A stretch of 64,000 nucleotides of DNA from Aurantimonas sp. Leaf443 (GCF_001425575.1 NZ_LMRD01000001.1:583745-647744); one strand, 5' to 3'. Positions 51,427 through 60,612 are shown, numbered from the stretch's first letter. Program-made: numbers and translations. The notes: a model not told the origin generated them from the letters alone.

Positions 51427-52947
51427 CTACGGGATGGCGTCGAGGCTCGAGCCGGCCTCCTGGCCGAGCTCCTTCAGCCCGTCGAGATCGAGCTCCGTGC
51501 GGCCCCAGACGAAGATGAGCCGCGCGCCGTCGCGGGAAAGGTAGCGGTTGTCGCGGAAGACGTTGCCGCCGGTCTCGATCACCCGCTCGTTCTCGCTGCC
51601 CGGATCGACGTCCGAGACCCCGCCATTGCGCCCGACCGCGCCCTCGAAGCGAACCGTGTTGCGCTCGACGCGGTTGGCCTCGGTGCGGTGGAGGCTGGGA
51701 CCCTCGCCGACGGGCCGCCCCTGATCGACCAGCGCGATTCCCGCCCGGTCGTCGAGGACTTCGACGACGTTCTCCTCCACTCTCACGCCGCGCGAGGCCG
51801 CCACGAGGATGCCCGCGCCCCAGAACCAGCCGGGATCGCCCCGGCCGTTGCGCAGGAGGAGGTTGCGCCGCACGAGCGCCTCGTAGCTGATCTCGTGGAA
51901 GAGGCCCGCGCCGTCATTGTCGGCGATGCGGTTGTCCTCGTAGACGGTGCCCCGGCATTCGATGTCGCACCACAGGCCCGGGCCGACATTGCCGTGCACG
52001 TCGTTGCCGCGCAGGATCGTGTCCGTGGCGAGCGCCCCCTTCACGCCGCCGCCCTCCCAGGCCGGGTCGAACCCGCCGAGATTGTTGTAGGCCACGACAT
52101 TGCCCTCGATGAGGACGCCTGCGTCCGAGAAGCTGATGCCGAGCTGGCCGTTGTGGTGGACGAGATTGCCGGAGATCGCGGCGCCGGGGCCGGCGAGGAT
52201 GCCGAGCCCGGCATTCAGGCGCACGTCGTTGTGCTCGATGCGCCAGTCGGCGGCCGCGGGGCTGCGGTCGTCGTAGATCGCCCCGCGCTGGGCGGGATTG
52301 GCGTATTTCTCCACCGTGAGGTCCGAGACGGTGACGCCGCGCGCCCCGTTCGAGAGAAAGGCGTAGCGCGCGCCGCCCGCTTCCACGAGGCGCCCGGCGG
52401 GATCGTCGGCGAGAACGACGCGGCCCCGCGCGTCGACGAGGAAGCGCCCCGGTTCCAGCGCCTGCGGCTCGGTCACCTGTTCCAGCGGCACGCCGTCGAG
52501 AAAGACCGTCTCCGGCCGGTCGCAGGCCGGCCGCTCGTCGAGGCAGAGGCCCCGCCGCTCCGACACGGGGATCGCGGCGGCCGAGACGAAGCGTCCGCCC
52601 TCGCGCGAGAAGGCCGCGAGGACGCCCGCGCCCGAGAGGATCGCGCCGGGCTCGCCGAAGAAGGCCTGCCCGTTGCGCGGCGCGATGGTCTGCAGGCGGT
52701 GGAGGCCGCTCCCGATGCAGAAGGCCGTGCCCTCGGGCGCGCCCGCCGCCCGCCGGCCGAGATCCTCGCCGGGGGCGAGCTGCACGGCGCCGGCGGGGCA
52801 GCGACCCGGTCGCGGCCCGGCGTCGCGCGCGGCCCGCCCGGCGTCGGGAAGATCGGTCGGGGCGGCGCTCGCCTGCGCCGCCAGCGGCGAGCCGGACGCC
52901 AGAAGGGCGGCGATGGCGAGGGCCAGACGGGGCGGGAGCGTGCTCAT
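51427..52947 (-). CDS. Periplasmic or secreted right-handed beta-helix protein
   Basis: A 506-residue protein with a signal peptide (LPPRLALAIAALLASGSPLAAQA). The body is a right-handed beta-helix homologous to that of the protein at 34302-36323. Shared blocks include SGLHRL, HEISYEALVRRN, a GGG-rich EGGGVKGALATDTILRGND block, and DRAGIALVDQG against NGIALIQQDRG. Unlike that protein it has no Pro/Thr linker or RTX-type tail and carries extra cysteines (RRGLCLDERPACDRPE), consistent with periplasmic disulfides. It is coupled by an ATGA overlap to the outer-membrane exporter gene, which suggests action on the polymer during export. Lyase or epimerase activity is an inference from fold. I chose the ATG at 52947; upstream frame extension only shadows the exporter gene. 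Confidence 0.84.
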   Translation of the reverse strand: MSTLPPRLALAIAALLASGSPLAAQASAAPTDLPDAGRAARDAGPRPGRCPAGAVQLAPGEDLGRRAAGAPEGTAFCIGSGLHRLQTIAPRNGQAFFGEPGAILSGAGVLAAFSREGGRFVSAAAIPVSERRGLCLDERPACDRPETVFLDGVPLEQVTEPQALEPGRFLVDARGRVVLADDPAGRLVEAGGARYAFLSNGARGVTVSDLTVEKYANPAQRGAIYDDRSPAAADWRIEHNDVRLNAGLGILAGPGAAISGNLVHHNGQLGISFSDAGVLIEGNVVAYNNLGGFDPAWEGGGVKGALATDTILRGNDVHGNVGPGLWCDIECRGTVYEDNRIADNDGAGLFHEISYEALVRRNLLLRNGRGDPGWFWGAGILVAASRGVRVEENVVEVLDDRAGIALVDQGRPVGEGPSLHRTEANRVERNTVRFEGAVGRNGGVSDVDPGSENERVIETGGNVFRDNRYLSRDGARLIFVWGRTELDLDGLKELGQEAGSSLDAIP

Positions 52948-54320
52948 CGCTGGCTCAGCCGGTCCGGCATGGACTCGCGGCGCGGCGCGGGCTCCTCCGC
53001 CGGCGAGGGGGTCCCGGCGGCCGGAAGGCGTAGATCGTTGCCGCCGCTCGCGGGCTGGGCGCCGGACGCGCCCCCGACCTGCAGGATGTCGCCGGGCCAC
53101 AGGACCGTCGTCGCCTGCGCCTCGAAACTGTCGATCGCCCCGGCGCGGTAGCGCGAGATCTTCATCGTGAGCGGCGCGTTCGCGCTGTCCATGGCGCCCG
53201 GCATGCGCTCAAGCTTCAGCTGCCGCGTCTCGGCCACGAGCGGCAGTCCGCTCTCGGACTCGGCCAGCCGCAGGCGCGTGTCCTGAAGGTCCGCCATCAG
53301 CTTGCTGCGATAGCTCGTGTCGAGCTCGTCGAGCTTCAGCCGTGCCTCGGCGAGCGTCGAGCGCGAGCGCGACAGGTCGGAGAGGATGCGCGACAGGTCG
53401 GAGCGGCTCTTCGACTTCTCCCGCTGCAGGTCGATCACCGCCGATTTCTTGGTGAGGCCGTTCACGAGCAGGCTCTGGAAGTCCTTGATCTGGTCGTCGA
53501 TGAAGGCGATCTGCTCCTTCTGCAGATCGGCCTGTTCCTCGAAGGACTGGATCTCGGCCTCGAGCTGGCGGCTCTGCTGGGCGAGAAGGTCGATCTGGCG
53601 CTTCTGCGACACCGTCTCGAAGGAGAGGATCTCGCGCTCGCCCTCCACGAGCCCCTCCAGCGCCTCGCGCTCCGGCGCGCCGACGCGAGGAAGCGTGATC
53701 TCGGTCTCGCCCTTCAGCTGCGCCTCCAGCCGCGCCTTGCGCGCGAGCTGCGAGAGATAGCCGATCGTCAGCGCCTTCAGCCGCTCGTCGGTCTGCAGGA
53801 AGTCCGAGCGCTGGGAGAGGTCGTCGCCCGACAACCGCGAGAGGCCGCCCGCCAGCGCGAGCGCCGTCTCCACCGTCAGCCCGTCGACATAGGCGTAGCG
53901 CCCCGGCGCGCGCACGCCGCCGACGATGGTGAAGGGGCGCAGCTCGGCCAGCCGGACGTTGACGACCGGGTTCTGCAGGTAGCCTTCCGAGAAGCGCGTG
54001 ACGAGATCGGCCTGCAGGCCCTTCGGCGTCATCTCCCGCACGTCCACCGATCCGAGGAGCGGCATGGTGATCGTACCCGTCGGCTCGACGAGATAGGTGC
54101 CCGAGACGTCCGGCTGGTCGAAGATGGTGACGGTGACCCGGTCGCCGGGCGCCAGGAGATAGGCCTCGTCCGGCACGCCCGCCGCGGTGCCGGCGCCAAG
54201 CGCCGTCGCCGGAGCGAGACAGGGCAGGAGGCCCGCCGCGAGGAAGGCGGCGAGGAGGGCGCCGCGCCGTCTGCCGCCCGGCGATGCCGCCGGGCGCTCT
54301 CCAGCTCGCTTCGCAACCAT
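52944..54320 (-). CDS. Outer-membrane polysaccharide export protein (OPX, ExoF type)
   Basis: A 458-residue protein with a basic lead and a hydrophobic signal segment (LLAAFLAAGLLPCLAPATAL). A polysaccharide-export domain (DEAYLLAPGDRVTVTIFDQP, then GTITMPLLGSVDV) and a SLBB-like segment (RPFTIVGGVRAPGRYAYVDG) follow. A long coiled coil (about 210-375) leads to a second short domain ending in WPGDILQVGG. This matches the rhizobial ExoF group, in which a coiled coil replaces the Wza helical barrel. With the ExoP-type protein it forms the envelope-spanning export channel. GGAGGCGGACC precedes the ATG. It is the first gene of a two-gene operon. Confidence 0.9.
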   Translation of the reverse strand: MVAKRAGERPAASPGGRRRGALLAAFLAAGLLPCLAPATALGAGTAAGVPDEAYLLAPGDRVTVTIFDQPDVSGTYLVEPTGTITMPLLGSVDVREMTPKGLQADLVTRFSEGYLQNPVVNVRLAELRPFTIVGGVRAPGRYAYVDGLTVETALALAGGLSRLSGDDLSQRSDFLQTDERLKALTIGYLSQLARKARLEAQLKGETEITLPRVGAPEREALEGLVEGEREILSFETVSQKRQIDLLAQQSRQLEAEIQSFEEQADLQKEQIAFIDDQIKDFQSLLVNGLTKKSAVIDLQREKSKSRSDLSRILSDLSRSRSTLAEARLKLDELDTSYRSKLMADLQDTRLRLAESESGLPLVAETRQLKLERMPGAMDSANAPLTMKISRYRAGAIDSFEAQATTVLWPGDILQVGGASGAQPASGGNDLRLPAAGTPSPAEEPAPRRESMPDRLSQR

Positions 54321-54550
54321 GGTCCGCCTCCGTCCCGTCCGTTGAAGAGGGCCGAGCCTAGACCCGCGCGCGGGCCCCGCGCGTGGCTATTCCTGGGAGG
54401 GCGGGCGGCCGGACGGGGTAACCCGCGGGACGGCGCGGCGCGGGGCCGCCGGGGTTCCCGGAAGAAACGAATTACTTCCGATCCGGCCTGCGGGAACGCG
54501 GATCGCCGGGCCTAGACTCCGGCCGATCCCCGAGAGCGGAACCTGCGTCC

Positions 54551-55855
54551 ATGATCGAAGCCCTTCCGGCCAGCCCCGTGCCCGTCCCGCCCGTCGCGGC
54601 GCTGCGGCAGAGCGCCTCCCGCCCCGGCGTCCTCGCCGAACGCCGGATCGGCGCGCCGACGATCCTGGCCGAGATCGTCGGCCCGGACCGGTTCGAGGCG
54701 ATGGACCGCCTCGTCGGCGATCTTGTCGCGCGGGCCGCCGAGGACAACGTCTTTATGGAGCCGATGCTTGTCGGCGCGGCGGCGCGAGCCGCCGGAAACG
54801 GCCCGGTCGAGGTCGTCCTCGCCTGGGAGATGCGGGACGGCGCGCTGACCGGGCGGCTCCACGGCGCCTGGGCGCTCCTGCGATGCCGCCCGTCCTCGCG
54901 CCTGCCGCTCGACGTTCTGAAGGCCTCGGTCCACGACCACGCCCCGTTCGGCATTCCGCTCCTCGACGCGCAGAACGCGGTGCCGGCGCTCGCCGCCATC
55001 CTGGACGCGCTGGCCCGCCGGCCCGGCCACCCGCATCTCGTGGAGGTGGTGGCGGTCGGCACCGAGGGGCCGGTCGCCGCCGCCTTCCGCACGGTCCTCG
55101 AGCGGAGCGGGCGCGCCCATCTCACGCTCAACCCGCGCCAGCGCCCGCTCCTTGCCGGTGAGACCACGCGCGCCAGGCTCTCGCCGAACCGCGTCAGGGC
55201 CTTGCGCCAGCGCCGCCGGCGTCTGGCCGAGCGCGGGACGGTCACCGTGGACGTCCATCGCTCCCCCGGGGAGGTGGAAAGCGCGCTCGAGGAGTTCCTG
55301 GCGCTGGAGGCGGCCGGCTGGAAGGGCGGCTCGGGGCGCGAGGCGCGCGCCATCCGCACCCGGCCGGCGCTGGAGGCCTTCTTCCGGCTGGCCGTGCTGC
55401 GCCTTGCCGAGCGGGCCCGCGCCTGCGTCGTCGCCCTTCGCGTCGACGGCCGCCCCGTCGCGCTGCGCATCGTCCTGCGCTCGGGGAAGAGCGCCTTTAC
55501 CTGGAAATCGGCCTATGACGAGACCCTCTCGCACTGCGCGCCGGGACTCGTTCTCCTCCAGGAGACGACCGACGTCTTGCTTGCCGAGCTCGCCGTCGCG
55601 CTGGTCGATTCCTGCAATGCCGGCGAGGAGGGCTACATGGCCGAGTTCTGGACCGGCCGGCGCGCCGTCGCCGACCTGATCTTCGACGCGAGGCCCGGAC
55701 GAAGTCCGTCCTTCGCCGTTCTCGCCGCCGCCGAGCGCCTGCGCTGGCAGGCGCGGATGGCCGCCCGCCGGCTGCGCGCCGCCGGCGCGGAGGGCCGCAG
55801 CTGGATGACGCGTCGATCGAAGACCGCAAAGCCCGCAGCGGCGGATCGGCCGTGA
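54551..55855 (+). CDS. CelD/BcsL-type GNAT acetyltransferase, paralogue 2
   Basis: A 434-residue soluble protein of the same FemX-like GNAT type as the gene at 50125. The C-terminal half has RLSPNRVRALRQRRRRLAER, EEFLALEAAGWKG, a basic/hydrophobic core (VALRVDGRPVALRIVLRSG), then KSAYDETLSHCAPGLVLLQE and LVDSCNAGEEGY. It overlaps the next gene by four bases (GTGA) and shares EFLALEAAGWKG-type blocks with it, so the pair looks like a tandem duplication. Its role in the polymer locus is unproven; acylation of a sugar or carrier intermediate is the usual suggestion for the family. Confidence 0.82.
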   Translation: MIEALPASPVPVPPVAALRQSASRPGVLAERRIGAPTILAEIVGPDRFEAMDRLVGDLVARAAEDNVFMEPMLVGAAARAAGNGPVEVVLAWEMRDGALTGRLHGAWALLRCRPSSRLPLDVLKASVHDHAPFGIPLLDAQNAVPALAAILDALARRPGHPHLVEVVAVGTEGPVAAAFRTVLERSGRAHLTLNPRQRPLLAGETTRARLSPNRVRALRQRRRRLAERGTVTVDVHRSPGEVESALEEFLALEAAGWKGGSGREARAIRTRPALEAFFRLAVLRLAERARACVVALRVDGRPVALRIVLRSGKSAFTWKSAYDETLSHCAPGLVLLQETTDVLLAELAVALVDSCNAGEEGYMAEFWTGRRAVADLIFDARPGRSPSFAVLAAAERLRWQARMAARRLRAAGAEGRSWMTRRSKTAKPAAADRP

Positions 55856-57171
55856 CGGCGAACGAGCCGGGCGCGGCCGCCGCCCCGCGAAGCCTGAAGC
55901 GGCTTTCGTCCGTCCCGCTCGCGCTTCCCGGCCCCGGCCGGCTCTGGCGCGGGCTCTTCCTGCGACCGGAGCCGCAGCGGCTCGAACCGGAGGCCGATCC
56001 GGCGGCGCCGCGCATCACCGTCGAGATCGCCGACGCGCCGCGCTTCGCCGCGCTCGGCGCGGCCTTCGACGATCTGTGCGCGCGCGCGGCCGCGCCCAAT
56101 CCCTTCATGCACCCCGCCGCCGCGCTGCCGATCGCCGCCACCGCCCGCACGGCCGCGCTGCTCGCCTGGGACGGGCAGGCGCGCCTCGTCGGCGTCTTCT
56201 TCGGCATTCTCGAGCGCAGCCGCGTCACCTGGCCGTTCGAGGGATTCGTCAGCCCCGTCTCGCCGCTCGCCAATCTCGGCAGTCCGGTGATCGATCGCGA
56301 CCTCGTCGAGCCGGTGCTGCGCGCCTTCCTCGTCACGCTGAAGCATCGCGGCGACCTGCCGGGCCTCGTCGAGATCGGCGATCTCAACGCCTGCCTCCTC
56401 GAACCCCTGCGTCGCGCCGCCGACGCCGAGGACGGGCGCGTCGCCATCACCGAGCGGCGCTGTCGCGCAAGGCTCCTGCCGGCCCCCGACGGGCCGGCCT
56501 TCTGGAGCTCCACGGTCTCCGGCCAGCACCGGCGCGAGCAGCAGCGCCAGCGCCGCCGGCTCGCCGATTCCGGTCGTCTGGATTTCGTCGTGGCCCGCAC
56601 GCCCTGCGAGATCGCGGCCAGCGTGGAGGACTTCCTGGCGCTCGAGGCGGCCGGCTGGAAGGGCGCGCGCGGCAGCGCCGTCGCCAGCGATCGCGCCGTC
56701 GCGCTGTTCTTCCGCGCCTATCTCCGGGACATGGCGCTGGCCGGGCTGGTGGAGACCCATGCCTTGAAGCTCGACGACCGGCCGCTCGCCGTCTCGGTCT
56801 CGCTCCATGCCGGGCGCCGCGCCTTCACCTGGCGCATCGCCTTCGACGAGAGCTTCCGCAAGTCCTCGCCGGGCCTTCTCCTCTTCGAGAACATCACCCT
56901 CCGCTATCTCGCGGATGGCGCGATCGAGGAGGTCGACAGCTGCAACCACCGCGATGCCGGGTTCCAGGCCACGCGCTGGCCGGCCCGCCACGGCATGGTG
57001 GACGTGCTCGTCGATCTGCGGGCCAAGCCGCTCTGGCCCGTCGCCTCCGCGCTCGCCCTGCGCGAGCGGTGGCGGCGCCTCTTGCGGGCGAGGGCCGGCC
57101 ACTGGGTCAGGCGGGCGCGCGCCCTGCGCCGCCGCCTTCGCCGCAAGGCCGCTTCCGGCGCCAGGGGGTGA
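55852..57171 (+). CDS. CelD/BcsL-type GNAT acetyltransferase, paralogue 3
   Basis: A 439-residue protein that starts with GTG overlapping the upstream stop. After a basic, proline-rich lead (about 1-50), the GNAT-like core shows FFGILERSRVTWPFEGFVSP, SGQHRREQQRQRRRLADSG, EDFLALEAAGWKGARG, and KSSPGLLLFENITLRYLADG with EEVDSCNHRD. It is clearly paralogous to the upstream gene. The arginine-rich C terminus overlaps a perfect hairpin that includes the stop codon. Function as for the other two family members is not established. Confidence 0.82.
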   Translation: MTANEPGAAAAPRSLKRLSSVPLALPGPGRLWRGLFLRPEPQRLEPEADPAAPRITVEIADAPRFAALGAAFDDLCARAAAPNPFMHPAAALPIAATARTAALLAWDGQARLVGVFFGILERSRVTWPFEGFVSPVSPLANLGSPVIDRDLVEPVLRAFLVTLKHRGDLPGLVEIGDLNACLLEPLRRAADAEDGRVAITERRCRARLLPAPDGPAFWSSTVSGQHRREQQRQRRRLADSGRLDFVVARTPCEIAASVEDFLALEAAGWKGARGSAVASDRAVALFFRAYLRDMALAGLVETHALKLDDRPLAVSVSLHAGRRAFTWRIAFDESFRKSSPGLLLFENITLRYLADGAIEEVDSCNHRDAGFQATRWPARHGMVDVLVDLRAKPLWPVASALALRERWRRLLRARAGHWVRRARALRRRLRRKAASGARG

Positions 57172-57186
57172 GCGCCGGAAGCGGCC
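57147..57186. terminator. Perfect 15-bp hairpin spanning the stop codon
   Basis: GGCCGCTTCCGGCGC is repeated exactly inverted after a ten-base loop that contains the TGA of the GNAT gene. It lies 14 bases from the convergent phosphohexomutase stop and probably terminates both transcripts. Confidence 0.75.
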
Positions 57187-57199
57187 GTCGACGTCTGCC

Positions 57200-58624
57200 T
57201 CAGGCGGGCGTGGCGGCGGCAAAGGCGCGGATGCGCTCCAGACCGGCATCGACCAGCGCCTGCGCGGCCTCCGCGCGCGCCGCTTCCCCGTAGCAGCGCA
57301 TCTCCGGCGCGTTGCCGGAGGGGCGCACGTGAAGGACGGACCCGCCGTCGAGGAAGATCTGCACCCCGTCGATGTCGGCGACCTTCTGCACCGTGCCCAG
57401 ACCCTCCGCGAAGGCCGTGACATTGGCGGGCGCGGCGGTCAGATGGGCCATCAGCCGGGCGCTGTCCTCGCGGGCGAAATGCTCGATGCGCCCGCTCGCC
57501 GCCACCGGCAAGGCGAGCGAGGCGACGAGGGCCGAGAGGCTCGTGCCCGCCTCGGCCATGGCCGAGAGGACGCAGAGCATCGGCAGGACGCAGTCGCGCG
57601 TCGGCAGGGGAGAGAGCGTGCGCCCGCCGATCTCGACCGGCGTCGCCGTGAGGAAGCCGCCATTGGCCTCGAAGCCGACCACGGGATGGCGCCCGGTCCT
57701 GGCCGCCCGCGCCATGCCCTCGATGACGAAGGGCGAGCCGACCCGCGTGCGCACCACGTCGAAGCCGAGCGCCTCGGTGATGCCGGTGTTGGAGGTGACG
57801 GGCGTCACCACGGTGCCCGCGCCGAGGCGGCGCGCCGTGAGCAGGCCGAGCACGTCGCCGCGCACCTGGCGCCCGGTCTCGTCGGCGACGAAGGGCCGGT
57901 CGGCGTCGCCGTCGGTGGAGAGGATCGCGTCGAGCGAATGCTCGGCGCACCAGCGCCCGAACCGGGCGATCGTCTCGGGCGCGATCGCCTCGGTGTCCAC
58001 GGCCACGAACCCATCGACGCGGCCGAGGCGCAGGACGCTCGCGCCCGTATCCGCCAGGAGGTCGGCCAGAAGGTCGCGCGCGACGGAGGAATGCTCGTAG
58101 ATGCCGATCCGCTTGCCCTCCAGGAAGCCCGGCGCGAAGAGGCCGGCATAGCGGGCGCGGTAGGCGTCGAGCGCCGCGCCGCCGTCGCTCTCCATCGCGT
58201 CGGCCTGCGTCGCCGAAAGAGGTGCCACGTCGGCGACGGCGGCCGCGATGGCCGCCTCGTCGCTCTTCTCGATCTCGCCGTCCGGCCGGTAGAACTTCAG
58301 CCCGTTCTGGTCGGCGGGAATGTGCGAGCCGGTCACCATCAGGCAGGCCGCGCCCTTGGCCATCGCATGGCAGGCGAGGGCGGGCGTCGGCAGCGCGCCG
58401 CAATCGACCGGAACGAGGCCGACCGCCGCAAGGCCGGCGGCGCAGTCGCGGGCTATGGCGGGGCTGCTCTCGCGCCGGTCCTGGCCCAGGAAGACCATCG
58501 CTCCCGGGCTGGCGAAGCCGCTCTGGAGGAGATGGGTGCCGAAGGCCTTGGCATAGGCGCCGCTCGCGCCCGAAAGGAGATCGGTCACCGGCCCGCGCAG
58601 GCCGCTCGTTCCGAATTTCAGCAT
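57200..58624 (-). CDS. Phosphomannomutase / phosphohexomutase
   Basis: A 474-residue alpha-D-phosphohexomutase with the N-terminal KFGTSGLRG, the catalytic phosphoserine loop MVTGSHIPADQNGLKFY (serine in TGSH), the metal-binding loop STDGDADRPF, the sugar-specificity loop FEANGGFL, and the phosphate-binding VRPSGNAPEMR. The 'SHIPADQNG' loop is characteristic of a phosphomannomutase subgroup. The enzyme would supply mannose-1-phosphate for GDP-mannose, the substrate of the GDP-mannose epimerase-like enzyme in this locus. GGAGGAACGACG precedes the ATG at 58624. No GDP-mannose pyrophosphorylase is in the window. Confidence 0.92.
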   Translation of the reverse strand: MLKFGTSGLRGPVTDLLSGASGAYAKAFGTHLLQSGFASPGAMVFLGQDRRESSPAIARDCAAGLAAVGLVPVDCGALPTPALACHAMAKGAACLMVTGSHIPADQNGLKFYRPDGEIEKSDEAAIAAAVADVAPLSATQADAMESDGGAALDAYRARYAGLFAPGFLEGKRIGIYEHSSVARDLLADLLADTGASVLRLGRVDGFVAVDTEAIAPETIARFGRWCAEHSLDAILSTDGDADRPFVADETGRQVRGDVLGLLTARRLGAGTVVTPVTSNTGITEALGFDVVRTRVGSPFVIEGMARAARTGRHPVVGFEANGGFLTATPVEIGGRTLSPLPTRDCVLPMLCVLSAMAEAGTSLSALVASLALPVAASGRIEHFAREDSARLMAHLTAAPANVTAFAEGLGTVQKVADIDGVQIFLDGGSVLHVRPSGNAPEMRCYGEAARAEAAQALVDAGLERIRAFAAATPA

Positions 58625-58787
58625 CGTCGTTCCTCCGGCTGGGTCCCGCGGCGTTAGTTCGCCTTCCCCGCGAGTGTCAACGTGCGCGCGGGCGCACGGC
58701 AACGGCGCATTCGCGGTCCCTCCGCCTGCGCCGGGCAACCCGTAAGGCATTCTTGCCATTAACGACGCCCGCGGAAGGCCGGGTGAT

Positions 58788-58818
58788 TTGCTTGTGGGGT
58801 TTGGGTCTTCTCTATAAT
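58788..58818 (+). promoter_or_regulatory. Candidate promoter of the LysM gene
   Basis: A perfect TATAAT (58813-58818) lies 70 bases before the LysM start, with TTGCTT 19 bases upstream as a possible -35. It stands out in otherwise GC-rich sequence. Confidence 0.4.
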
Positions 58819-58888
58819 TGTCAAGGCCGAAAGACCATCAGATTTCAGGAGGGCGGCGCTTCGGGCCGGCCTCCCGCGGAGATACACC

Positions 58889-60502
58889 ATGCATCGCAAG
58901 GCGCTCGCGATCGTCCTGTTCTGCCTCGTACTTCTGGCGGCGATCGTGGCCGGGTACTGGGACATGCTGAACAGCGAGAGCCAGCGTCTCTCCCGCACGC
59001 CGGATCTGGCCGGCGACGAGGCCGCGCCGCAGGACGCGCCGGCCGTTTCCTCGGTGGGCACCCCGAGCGCGCAGGCTCCCGCCGCATCCGTCCCCGCGCC
59101 CGCGACAGAAGCGGCGGCGCCGGGCACAGGCCCCGCCGCGCCGGCCGAAACCGCGTCCGCGCCGGCCGCCGGCGAGGCCGCGCCGGCGCCCGCGTCCGGT
59201 CGCGCGGCGTCGGCCAACGGCGTCGTGCCACCGGCACCTGTCGCCGCCGACGGCAGCCCGACCTTCGACATCCTGCGCGTGGAACCCGACGGCTCGACCA
59301 TCGTCGCGGGCAAGGCGGCGCCGGGCACGGCCGTCACCCTGTCGGACGGCGAGCGGGTGCTCGGAAGCGACACCGCGAACGCGGCCGGCGAGTTCGTCGT
59401 CGTCCTCGGCGACCCGCTGCCGGCGGGCGATCACGAGCTGCGCATCCGCGCGCAGGACGAGGCGGGCCGGTCGAGCGTCTCGAAGGAGGCCGCCGTCGTC
59501 AGCGTCCCCGGCGACGGGGCGCAGGGCCAGGTCCTCGCCATGGTCGAGACGCCGGACGCTCCCTCGCGCATCATCTCGCGGCCGCAGGCCGAGCCGGCCG
59601 GGACCGCGCCGCCGGCCGCCAACGCGCCCGCAGCCGGCGAAGACGCGGCGACCCCGGCAGGCGCGCCCGCATCGCCGCGCCCGCAGGCCGGGACCCCGCC
59701 ATCCGCCGCCGAGCCGCAGGATCCTGCCGAGCCCCCCCTGCGCGTCGATGCCGTCGAGATCGAGGACCGCTCGGTCTACGTGGCCGGCAGCGGCACGCCG
59801 GGCTCGACCGTGCGGCTCTATGTCGACAACGACTTTCTCGCCGCCGCGCCCGTCGGGCCGGACGGGCGCTTCCTCGTCACCGCGCAGTCGCCCGTCGCGG
59901 TCGGCCCGCATATGGTCCGAGCCGACGAGATCTCCGCTTCGGGCGCCGTCTCCGCGCGCGCCGAGGTGCCGTTCGAGCGCCCCGAGGGCGTCGCCGTCGC
60001 GGCCGTCTCGCCGGCGCCGGAGCCGGCCGCGGCGCCGGTCGACACGGTTCCGGCCGCTCCCTCCGCGGCCCGGGGCGAGCCCCCGCGCGCGCCGGCCGCG
60101 CAGGACGTCGTGCCCGGCGGCGCCCAGGCCCCGGCTCGGCAGACGCCGTCCGACGCGCCTCTCGCCGGCGGTCCGGCACCCGTCGGCGAGGCCGCTCGGG
60201 CGCCCGCCGCGTCTCCCGCCCTTTCCCCCGCTCCGGCCCCTGCGCCGGCCCCCGCGACCGCCGAACCGGACGCCGGCGTTCCCGTGCGCCGGCAGGCGGC
60301 GCTGCAGGCGAGCGAGCCGCGCGTCATCATCCGCAAGGGCGACACGCTCTGGCGCATCTCGCGCGAGACCTACGGGCGCGGCAGCCGCTACACCGTGATC
60401 TACCTCGCCAACGGCCAGCAGATCCGCGACCCCGACCGCATCTATCCCGGCCAGATCTTCCGCATTCCGAAGGACGAGGCGGCGCCCGGCGCCAAGAGCT
60501 GA
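58889..60502 (+). CDS. LysM-domain membrane-anchored protein
   Basis: A 537-residue protein. A single N-terminal membrane segment (ALAIVLFCLVLLAAIVAGYW) acts as a signal anchor. Two Ala/Pro-rich linkers separate two beta-sandwich-like segments (about 125-205 and 285-370; TFDILRVEPDGSTIVAGKAA and LRVDAVEIEDRSVYVAGSG) that look like repeats of one Ig-like domain. A C-terminal LysM domain (about 484-530: RKGDTLWRISRETYGRGSRY) binds peptidoglycan. The protein probably sits in the periplasm attached to both the inner membrane and the wall. Its role is unknown. The order LysM / ABC exporter / psd is common in Hyphomicrobiales. Confidence 0.87.
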   Translation: MHRKALAIVLFCLVLLAAIVAGYWDMLNSESQRLSRTPDLAGDEAAPQDAPAVSSVGTPSAQAPAASVPAPATEAAAPGTGPAAPAETASAPAAGEAAPAPASGRAASANGVVPPAPVAADGSPTFDILRVEPDGSTIVAGKAAPGTAVTLSDGERVLGSDTANAAGEFVVVLGDPLPAGDHELRIRAQDEAGRSSVSKEAAVVSVPGDGAQGQVLAMVETPDAPSRIISRPQAEPAGTAPPAANAPAAGEDAATPAGAPASPRPQAGTPPSAAEPQDPAEPPLRVDAVEIEDRSVYVAGSGTPGSTVRLYVDNDFLAAAPVGPDGRFLVTAQSPVAVGPHMVRADEISASGAVSARAEVPFERPEGVAVAAVSPAPEPAAAPVDTVPAAPSAARGEPPRAPAAQDVVPGGAQAPARQTPSDAPLAGGPAPVGEAARAPAASPALSPAPAPAPAPATAEPDAGVPVRRQAALQASEPRVIIRKGDTLWRISRETYGRGSRYTVIYLANGQQIRDPDRIYPGQIFRIPKDEAAPGAKS

Positions 60503-60612
60503 GAGCGCCCCGGGCGCGGCCTCATGACCCTTGAGCCCCGGGGGAGAAGCGCCTAAAGGCTTGCGCTTCGCCGGTGCGAAGGCACGGGCTTCCCGAAAGG
60601 CTCTTCCGACCC

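Noticed and set aside
58889-60502. Ala/Pro repeats in the LysM gene as a tandem DNA repeat
   Set aside because: The linkers are low-complexity but without a regular repeat unit at the DNA level.
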